27,324 bases of DNA from contig NMRA01001317.1 of NCBI GenBank assembly GCA_002633005.1, positions 1 to 27,324 on the forward strand, given 5' to 3'. This DNA comes from Phoronis australis. Its lineage: Eukaryota; Phoronida; Phoronidae. Position 1 is the first letter of the stretch. Every line of letters begins with the position of its first letter. Positions 18,963 to 27,324 of this stretch are shown piece after piece. The notes below the pieces were generated by a model that was not told where the DNA came from, made no database searches, and was given only the letters and a program-made list of their open reading frames with translations. Position numbers and translations under genes: made by a program.

Positions 18963-19870
18963 TGATAAAAGTCGTTTCTACGAACGCCTGCGAGAAATGA
19001 CCAATTCTTGGAATGCGAAATTTATTCGCTGTTTAAAATAAATAGATGCATTTAAATTAAGCATGAACAAATTTTAAAAACACAAAATCATATCTGTAAA
19101 AATCCATTTTATTTCCATCATATCCAGCGAACACCGGCAGAATAGAGTTTGGAAAAAATGCTTTCTTGCAACTAAACTTTAAGAACAATTATAGACAAAA
19201 GAATCGTGCTCAATTTATACTGAAGCAAAGATTGAAAATTTTATCAAGAATTAATCTTTTCGATGTCCAACCAAATAAAAATAAAAAAGGGTCACAAGCT
19301 TTCGCGTTAAAGCGACGCGAATCCCTCTGTATTAGCTGGGATTACGTCACAGTCAACAATGACGTGTAATGAGGTACGCGTGATTATTCATTGATCACTT
19401 CACGTCGCTTAGTTTGCGAACTAAGCTCTCGTCAAAACCGGGTTTGGTCAGGTATCCTTCTAACGAATCCAAAGAGGATTATCCTAGCATTTGTATCTGA
19501 TGATGTGCATGTAAAATACCAAAAATCAGTAGACAATTTTGAGTTTTTCTTTATTCACGTACAACGGGTCCATTGAACCCTGTTGTGAGCACACTATCTA
19601 CGGCCGGAGGCGAAACGAGCGGTAGAGGCATTCACTTCTAAACACCAATTTAAAGTTTTATTTCGATTTGGAACAGGGAACGATGATGAAAATATCCGAC
19701 TGGAGGCGGACTAATCATAGGCTCAGTTGTGACCCTGAAGCCAGGGCCATGTCAGTTCCTGGTATACGATCTGTGATGCATCAACAACAATATTCAACTT
19801 GGTAGTTCTGGGCACACGCATCTCTTAGCACAGCAAAGCGCCCTCTAACGTTGGACATTTGGCGGTGAGT
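18963..19870. other. Gene-free stretch before the AKAP9-like gene
   Basis: AT-rich sequence with no recognised gene. The last hundred or so bases probably hold the promoter and 5'UTR of the AKAP9-like gene. Confidence 0.4.
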
Positions 19871-19875
19871 GGCTT

Positions 19876-19886
19876 CCGCCATATTG
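19876..19886 (+). promoter_or_regulatory. YY1-like motif next to the AKAP9-like start
   Basis: CCGCCATATTG is close to the YY1 consensus (reverse AANATGGCGG). It sits 20 bases before the start codon, a common position in TATA-less animal promoters. Function is inferred from sequence and position. Confidence 0.4.
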
Positions 19887-19905
19887 AATAAGACTTGTTA
19901 AGAAA

Positions 19906-22900
19906 ATGGATGAGGAAGAGCGACAGAAAAAGCTTCAAGCTGGGAAGGAAAGGGTACGTGCTTGATCTGTGCGCAGTGTGTTACTATCGAGTAGTTTTCC
20001 GACAACAGTTTTTGATGAATTAGTTGATATATTCCCGCTTTCTTTAAGCAAGTGGGTGTAGGCCTGTGTGACGTGTCATGTTCACGAAAAAATCCCTGTC
20101 TAGAACTGCCGAAACCTGTTGAGTAGTAAATCGTAACTAACCATATATCTCCTTATTATCATCCTTTTTGTTTTACTTTAAATTTCCTAGTTTGCTAGTA
20201 ATAAACACTGTGACACCTCTTCGTATTCTTCATTAGCAGAAACATGTTCTGAACTCTGGAGAATTTCAGTCACCCTCCGGACTCCTGGAGCGTCCATTCA
20301 AATAGGCAACTCGTAGCCCCTCGGTAGGCCATTTAGGGGCTACAATACTTCCCATCGCTTTCTGTATGCATTTCGTCCCATGTATTTTAAACGGGTGGTA
20401 GGCCAAATCTGGCCACTGATTTTGAGTTTTCACCTCATCAAAAACATTCTACACATATTGTCTACTAGTAATTATCTGACGGACCCTAAATATCGGACAT
20501 TACATTAAATCTTACTTGAAGCATAATCTGAGAAATATGACACAAATTTTTGTTCCGTTGTAATGCATTCAATGTCCGGCACTGTCTCGTTTTTTTCTAG
20601 CGTTGCCTCGTTTTGATTTTGCCGAGAGAAGGTGCAATTAGGGCACTAGTCGGATATAATGGACCCTAACTTATTCCAAATAAACCCACTAAATGTAGGT
20701 CTAAATGAATGATTTTGGTATCGTTGCATTCCTCAGACATCTGGCTATCCATACAAACCCTTTTCACGACCCTCAATTACTCTAGTCTTTAACTACGCCA
20801 TTCCAAACTTGGTCCACTTTAGCCACGCGCATCGTGAAATCGGCAACCTGACAAAATTCCCAGCCAAGGGCCCCAGGTCGCCAAGTGGGAACTGAGGTTG
20901 CCAAACCTCGTGGCAAGAGCTAAAAATGAAATAATTGAGTCCTTTACCTGAAGTGAAAAAGGTGAGCTTGGCCATCAGATGCTGGCGCTACCCGAGATTG
21001 CCACTTGCTCGAATGGAAATTAGGGAGTGTTTCGCGTATTGGGTAATGACCAGTTTGCAACTCTCAGGCCAAATATCCCATGTTCGGGCTCACCTGAGGC
21101 TCAAGAACAAGATGGCACCATGCGATTTCTGCTGAGAGATTCCTACTTTTATCACATTACTTCTGAGTGCTAATGTTACCACCCAGGGAATGGCACATCT
21201 CAGAATCTGTTTGGACTTGACGTAGCCAGGTGATCATGAATTGGGTTGGAGGTCCAAAATGGGTTTCCGCATCTTTATTATACGGTACTTTAGTTTAACA
21301 AGGAAAAACTATGTCTGTTAAAGAATCCTAGGCCAGTGTTTTCACCTGACAATGTATGCAATGCATTGTCACTTAAGAAGAAACTGTGGTCAGTAAAGTT
21401 AGCGGGAGTGAATCTCACTGGGGAAGTATTAAATGAACGTTGACCCACTACATCAAAATAAACTAAAGAGTTTGACCCAAAAACAAGAGCTAGGGTGTCA
21501 TTGATAGCGCTTTATGGTGCTTTTATAAAAACATTCTTTAACCACACGTTTGACTTTGAAAATGTCTAGAGCGTGACTTTGATGAAAACCTTCGGATTTT
21601 TAGTTCCCATACTGGCTCTGCATGAACCCTATCTCATTCAGTGTTTTCATGATTTTTCTTGTTTGAGAATCTTCCTTGGAGAGTGAAATTTCTCACTTAA
21701 GCACTTTTCTAATACCAGGGTCCAGGATCTGATTTCCAGACTCCATTCGGTGTGGCGACTTCGTGGTCAATTAGGATTTTTGCTTGGTCGCCAAACAAAA
21801 TCTGAGGTTGCATTGAGTGCTAAATAAATTATGACTATGATTTTTCTTAAAAAATCTCAAAAGTTTCATAAATCAAAAGCCAAATTATAATTTTGAAAAC
21901 TGTAACAGCATTCTTGAGAATACTTATTGAACATTTGTATCAAACAATATTCAGAAAGTTTTACGTGGCAAATTATTTGTTTTTCCACCGTAAAGTTTGT
22001 TAAGTTGATGGTAATACGAATCAGTAGAAATGTTGGTGGTTTATGAAGTCTTATGGGTTTGGTGATTTGTTTACTGTTAGTGGTTAAAACGGTCAATAGT
22101 GGTCAAAGACCTAGACAGCTGGTTTGTTTGATTGGTTAGATATGGAATCATACCAAATCTCCCCATACGCAAGGTTGGCGATGTTTCTTGCGGGTGCTGC
22201 GCCACAAAATACAACTCGCTAACATTGAAAAACGAGCCCGTATCATTCAACGTTAATTTCAAAATTTCGTTCATGGTTTATTTTGTGGTGTTTTTAATAA
22301 TTCTGGGATGTCCAGTATTACCTATTTGTAAAATTTAGTGCATGCTGAGAACTTGAGCAAAGTAATTAATTATTCACTGTACCCAGACGTGGGGAATTTT
22401 CGCCTTGTATTAAATGAAATTTGTTCAACGATCCTCTCTTTTTGCCAGATTTTTTGCCTAAGACATGATCACATGACTCCAATAACAGCGATTGGTATAA
22501 AGTCAAAAATCGAATTCTAAAGCTTTCTACATTCAGAGACTTTTCCTGCTCAACTTAAAATGTGTAGTTGAAATTTTTAATTCGGCGCTTGTTTCTGTCA
22601 AATTCTGGTTCATTTGTGATATTCCTGTAATCTGTTCATGATTGATAACTGTTACAGTTGCTGCTCTTGATAAATTCTGGTCATTCACTTGCAAATGGTT
22701 ACTAAGAAACATTTGGCACAAAACAAACAGTTGTTTGTGAGATTACCAGTCTGCAATTCATGATCATTTCAGGTCACTGATAAGCCTTCATTTTTTTGAG
22801 ACCATTTACAATGGTACAAAAGCCTAGACTTACCCTAGAGGCCTGGACTGGCCAATAATGCCATTCTAGTTAGATCCACTTGGATACCAACAGTGAAGAA

Positions 22901-25900
22901 AGAACTCTACCTGAAATTTATCTGGTCTCTACATGCTACTATCAGATTTCTCGGCAACGGGATTCGTATTTAAATGGCCTGTGGTTAGTTAGGGCCGCTG
23001 AAAGTACAAAAACTGGACAGAATAAAAGTCAATTCTGTTTTGAAAGTTCAAAAGTTCAATGCTACTTTATATACCCAGTCCAATTTAGAAGGTCTCCTGT
23101 GTTTGCATTCTAAATTGAGTTCTTGCAGTGATACTATAAGGAAATCAACTCTTTTGTGCAGATTCATAAATCAAGCATGTTTTAAAATCTAATCCTATTG
23201 GCCATTAACGAAACAAACCCAGTTGCATTTATGTCCAATCCATGTATCACTTCCCGTGATATTTACAGTTACTAGTACCCAAACTTCAGATCAGTAAATT
23301 CCTTATTGTCATTTCCGGTTCCAATACAGTGTATGTGCTGTGAACTCATGTCAGTATGGGTGGTCGTTCACATTACATTCACAACCCTAGCCTTGTACAG
23401 TAATTGTTCGCTTGCTTAACATAGGTGGCCGACATGTAACGCCTATTTTGTCAAAAATTCTCCACAAAAAATAGAGATTAAGGAATTTTTAGTTAAATAT
23501 TACTAGCATGGTTAGCAGTGTGTATATCTTACAGGTAGGTTATCATTCTTCGGAAATGGAAAAACAATCATTTTGGAAATTTATTTTGTGCAAAATAAGT
23601 GGAGACTTTCCGCACTCAGGCTCACCTTACTCAGTGGAGTTTGAGCAGGTGACTAGAACTGAGCCAGACTCAAGACTGAATGTAATTTTCACTGACTGGG
23701 TGGTCCCCTTGTGCAATAAATAAAGCAGCAAATACTGGGTTGTTTCAAATCTTTGTCACTGCTCTTTACACTAATCCGTCCTCACACGTAATATCTGTCT
23801 GTTTCAGTTGGCTGCCTTTCAGCGGAAAAAGACGCGCAAAAAGAAAAAGAAAACTGACGGTGGGGACACTGCCAGCGAATCATCATTTGGGGAGGTTTCT
23901 TTGACCTCCTCGTTATCATACGAAGAGGTAAGAATCGTGACCTGATTGCAGCTAACATTCTTGAGACTAGTTTACTTAGGCGGGAGGTCACAGGTGGTAT
24001 GTGATTGCTAGTTGACTAAAAAGCCCTCTGTGTTTGTTCGTTTGAGTAAATGCTCTTATCAGCTACAAACTAGCAAGCTACTGCCAGTTGAATATTCTCA
24101 AAGCATTAAGGAGGAAATGGGCTGTATTTAGTGCAGTGCAATGAGATGTGAAAATCTGGAAAAACCTGGAAGGTTGTTTTAGTTTGGGTTGAACTAGAAA
24201 CTAAAATTCAACCTGTTGTATTGCTATACATTCCTCGTGTTTGTTGGATAGCTTGATATTCAGTCATTGGATGTGCACATTTAGGTGTCCATTATTTGGA
24301 TAGGGTTTTCTTGAAATAATAAAAAAGTTCTCTGACTCGTTATACCTGGATGTGTTATATAATAGTAAAGGTTGGCTGTCTATGCAGAAACTGGTCTATC
24401 ATACTGCTTGAGTTTTGCAGAATGCCCAACATCTCAATAAAAGCCATTTCCTTCCTGTTTATTGAAAAGAACGTCTACCGGCTGTCTGACAATTACTGGG
24501 AATATATTGTTTTCTTATGCACTGGTCTGTGTGTTGTCGTGATCAATATGTTTGCACAATCCCATTTCACACTAATGGGCAATAATCTATATTAGCAGCG
24601 CGGCATTCAAGGTTACACACCAGTAACAACATACTTGGAACGACATATAGTCTTTGTTTTAAAGCTATTTACTGACACAATCGGGACATTTTAGAATGCA
24701 CAGGCTGATGTTATAATAAATTTTTATCAACGCCAACCATTTGATCTATTTTCAGAGTCTAGAAGGATCAAGTGCAGATGAAATGGCTAGTTTGGTAAGA
24801 TCTTTAATTGTTGTTCAATTTTTTGAAATTAGTTAAATTTTTGTAGTATTCAGGGTTCTTCCTCGGTAATAATCCATAGATGGCGCAAATTGTTGTCTCC
24901 TAATTTTGTTTTCTGCCAATTCAAGCCAACATTTACTCATTATTGTCAGTAAATGTCACCCACTAAGTAATTTAGTTACTGTGCAAAGTATCCAGTGGTG
25001 AAAAGGAAGACTTTTCCAGACTGGAAAGAAAGCCTATGTAAATGGGGGAGAAACCAGCAATTCTTTTCTTTTGTTGAATTAGCCAATACTCAACTCTTTA
25101 AATACTGCTGAAGGGCTATTGGAGGGCTTTTCACCAAACCAAATCAAATTTCCTTGACATATTTCAAGGCTTGGAATTTTCCGCGGAAACGCGGATTTCC
25201 GCTTTTTTCAAATGTTCTGTCAGCGCATTTTATTATATTTCCGCATAAAAAATTGGATTTGATATAAAATATCCGCGGCAAATTCCTTTCTCACCACGGC
25301 GTTGCCGACGACGTTCTCCTCGAAAAACGGAAGTTGCTCTTTATGTTTCGGAGGAACGTAAATTGTCAACATTGCCGGGGCATCTGGGATAGCGTGGTGG
25401 GATTTTCAATGTCGTCTCGTGTGATTGTAAACCACGGTGACAAATACTACGGCTCTGCAGCCAAAAATGTGTGGGTGGGGGACGAGATAAAAAGTGATGG
25501 TGGTAACGTTTTTTTAGTCCTCCCGATTTTTGTCGGCTAAAGGTTCACATCGACTATTTCAAGGCTGGGTAGCGCGCATGTTTTGGGCCGTAAAAGTTTC
25601 CGCGATTTTTGTCATTGGTCATTCCAAGCCCTGATATTTACGACACCGCAAATGGTCTTACGGGTTACATTTGTCCTGTTTTTACTTTTGTCTAACAACG
25701 ACGAATCAAGTCGTCTGCCGTCTTGTAATCTCAGTTTTTTGACCTAATGACATCATGTAGTGACCTGAATGCCAGGTAATCAGCCAAGTGAATACTACAG
25801 TTCACGAGTTCACATAAATGCAAACGATGGAGTGACAAGCGAATAGTAAAAAGTTGAATCTTAGAGAGAATAAGTTCTTTAATTATTTTCACTGCAAAAA

Positions 25901-26917
25901 ATTAAACAAAGTGCCACTATACAATCGTAGGTCTTCTAATGAGAAAAATGCTCGCAGGTGTATCAAACGTGGCTCAAGATTTTTGAACACGGCTGAGAAC
26001 TTTTCAAATGTGGCAGGATACTTTCAAGTGTGGCTCTGAACTTTTCAAACTTGTGCTGCACCATTTGTGAATACATACAGGGTGAATGCTGGGAATTAGT
26101 TTATGATAAGCATTGCTTCGTCAGGAGTTTGCTATCTCATGATTGCAGTTAGGTATTACTGATAGAAATAAGAAAGTACTACAAGTATAACTATTTGAGG
26201 AAATGTGTGTGATGTTATGTTATTTGTATCGGATGAATATACACTTTTAATGACTCGGTGGTGTGAGGTGTGTGTGTGTGCAGCTGTGTCGTTACACTTT
26301 TTAATGTTATGTAGGGCCCTAGAATAATGCCCAAAATTGGCCAACCCCATATCATTTTTCAGATATGGTTGTTGAGACCAACCTAATTGGATACAGTGTT
26401 TGTCAAACCCGGTGTGATGTTACCGTGTATATTACTACATACGACCAATTTTTGGCCTAGCTACGGATTTCCCTCAGCTTCTGTAATGGATTTTGAGATG
26501 CTTGAAATTTTTCACAAATGTAAAGCCATGCTAACGTATGCATCAAAGATTAATCTCTCACCTCCACTGTGGTGGCTCACCACTGACGATGAGTCGTTGA
26601 AATTTTCAAATATAACGAAAGTGTTCTACAGTTTTACATTTAGCTGACAAACTACGTGTATCCATCCAGAGCACAGTAATTCTTTCAGTGACAAGTTTTT
26701 GTATTTGTTTGATGTTTGGTTGTTGTAAAGACATGTACTTTATCACTGTTGCACTGTGATGACTTGCATATCATTGTAGGAACGAGACGAAACAGCAGAC
26801 AGAACGACAGAACTTCGTAAAGCCGTCGACCGAATCACGGAGCTGGAGGAGACTTTACACGGTAAACAGGCGGCGCTGGACAGCTTGATCCAGGAGAACG
26901 ACCAGCTGAAAAGCAAG
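19906..26917 (+). CDS. AKAP9/pericentrin-like coiled-coil protein, first four coding exons (3' end outside window)
   Basis: Exons are 19906-19953, 23808-23927, 24756-24794 and 26780-26917, all phase 0 with GT/AG sites, giving 115 residues so far. The start MDEEERQKKLQAGKER, then LAAFQRKKTRKKKKK, closely resembles the conserved N-terminus of AKAP9 and, less so, pericentrin (EERQKKLEAGxxKLAxFRQRK-like). A basic stretch is followed by a Ser/Glu-rich linker (SESSFGEV, SSLSYEE, SLEGSSADEMASL), then a charged helix (ITELEETLHGK, LIQENDQLKSK) that starts a coiled coil. Family members are giant scaffolds at centrosome and Golgi; their targeting (PACT) domain would be far downstream, beyond the window. 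GM130-like golgins have a similar short start and are the main alternative. The exon 4 donor GTGGGT at 26918 shows that the gene continues. Introns hold a transposon and minisatellite. Confidence 0.78.
19954..23807 (+). other. Intron 1 of the AKAP9-like gene
   Basis: A 3.85-kb intron with no gene recognised. A 9-bp perfect inverted repeat, GTAGCCCCT at 20313-20321 and AGGGGCTAC at 20335-20343, could form a hairpin with a 13-base loop. Segments near 20870-20920 and 21750-21800 share a GTCGCCAA / GAGGTTGC vocabulary and may be old repeat relatives. Short open frames lack features. Confidence 0.5.
23928..24755 (+). other. Intron 2 of the AKAP9-like gene
   Basis: An 828-base intron. Nothing recognisable; an 81-codon open frame at 24350-24595 has no family features. 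Confidence 0.5.
25165..25633. mobile_element. 469-bp TIR element in intron 3, CARGGCTTGGAAT ends
   Basis: The left end CAAGGCTTGGAAT and right end ATTCCAAGCCCTG are inverted repeats of 13 bp with one mismatch. ATATTT flanks both sides (25159-25164 and 25634-25639), a 6-bp direct duplication. The ends are rich in CCGCGGAAA-type words (left CCGCGGAAACGCGG, right TTTCCGCG). Near its right end it contains part of the CATGCGCGCACCCAG family, so one element is nested or captured. No transposase is seen. The 68-codon open frame at 25334-25540 is unlikely to be a gene. Confidence 0.75.
25488..25580 (+). repeat. CATGCGCGCACCCAG family, copy 4 (right part only)
   Basis: The blocks GGTGGTAACG, TTTTTTTAGTCCTCCCG and TTTTTGTCGGC, and the end AAGGCTGGGTAGCGCGCATG, match the right part of the copy at 8824-9096. 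The left half is missing. It lies entirely within the 469-bp TIR element. Confidence 0.6.
25965..26046 (+). repeat. Degenerate minisatellite, four units of 20-21 bp
   Basis: Units are 21, 20, 20 and 21 bases and follow a pattern AANNGTGGC....ANACTTTTC. A weaker fifth unit follows. It lies in intron 3 of the AKAP9-like gene, outside the TIR element. Confidence 0.55.
26253..26282 (+). repeat. Short GT-rich microsatellite
   Basis: An imperfect GT run (GGTGTGTGTGTGTG core) of about 25 bases in intron 3 of the AKAP9-like gene. Confidence 0.5.
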
Positions 26918-27134
26918 GTGGGTGGTTAACAGGGATTGCTTCCATTGTGGAAGTGTTGAGGACAAGTTGAAAAAAAATGGCAAAACAGCTTTAAATCAAG
27001 GCGAGCACCTGCAAACTATTTTAGAAAGGAAATTACGATTACATTCACGTTGTCATGCATACATATTTCGTCAGATGTGATGCTCAGTTTTGGTCGTTAT
27101 TAAGAGAATCATCAATGATTGTGTGTAACTACCT

Positions 27135-27285
27135 GATGGTTAAAGTTATGGAGGACCTTATCAACAAGACTGCATTGAGCCAAATATCTACAGAGCTATG
27201 GAATGAATTGAATGCAGAGTAGAAATTCTGTAATTTTTTTATTTTGTTTTTACACCAGTTTGCCATTAAATTAGGTCATGCTTTT
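27135..27285 (+). repeat. Dispersed repeat, copy 2 of a pair with 8156-8325
   Basis: Same-order blocks as the first copy: AGTTATGGAGGACCTTATC, AGCCAAATATCTACAG, GCTATGGAAT, AGAAATTCTGTA, and GCCATTAAATTAGGTCATG. It lies in the intron after exon 4 of the AKAP9-like gene and may continue past the window edge. Confidence 0.6.
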
Positions 27286-27324
27286 TAGTAAATCTTATTA
27301 AAAAAATAAAGGTACATTCACAAC

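Noticed and set aside
25334-25540. 68-codon open frame inside the 469-bp element
   Set aside because: It is short, has no recognised domain, and overlaps repeat-derived sequence.
1-27324. CRISPR array, bacterial operon or integrated virus
   Set aside because: No regularly spaced direct repeats, no clustered prokaryote-like genes, and no reverse transcriptase, capsid or envelope-like frames were seen; the sequence is spliced animal DNA.

Overview
The window is intron-rich animal DNA. Coding exons are short and bounded by GT/AG sites, introns run from about 0.2 to 4 kb, there are no operons, and much of the space is filled by short DNA-transposon relatives. An AKAP9/pericentrin-type coiled-coil gene, a retinol-dehydrogenase-type SDR and a secreted C-type lectin fit an invertebrate deuterostome such as an amphioxus or a hemichordate. 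The exact lineage cannot be fixed from the sequence alone. One 252-base N gap and a few single Ns show it is a draft assembly.

Three host genes can be reconstructed, all on the + strand. (1) A six-exon short-chain dehydrogenase (2798-5891, 316 aa) has every catalytic motif and an N-terminal membrane anchor. (2) A two-exon secreted C-type lectin (12860-15909, 216 aa) has a coiled-coil stalk. Its single coding intron carries a 1.68-kb DNA transposon. (3) The first four coding exons (19906-26917) of a gene whose N-terminus looks like AKAP9/pericentrin run off the right edge. These genes show no sign of acting together; they look like ordinary neighbours.

Mobile DNA is the richer part. The lectin-intron element (13861-15540) has about 155-bp terminal inverted repeats, sits between TTAA copies, and holds two facing, broken gene fragments: a THAP-domain transposase on the - strand and a cysteine-rich P2X7-tail-like protein on the + strand. 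It looks like an internally deleted Kolobok-type transposon. A family with CATGCGCGCACCCAG ends has four copies; the one at 17357 interrupts an older repeat whose uninterrupted relative lies at about 1905-2135. A family with CAGTGGCGGATC-type ends and about 5-bp target duplications has at least four or five members. A 469-bp element with CARGGCTTGGAAT ends and an ATATTT duplication lies in intron 3 of the AKAP9-like gene. A fold-back element at 9594-9760 encloses a tRNA-like box B.

Layout: 1-2797 non-coding with repeats; 2798-5891 SDR gene; 5892-12859 gene-free with repeats and the assembly gap; 12860-15909 lectin with nested transposon; 15910-19905 gene-free with repeats; 19906-27324 start of the AKAP9-like gene.
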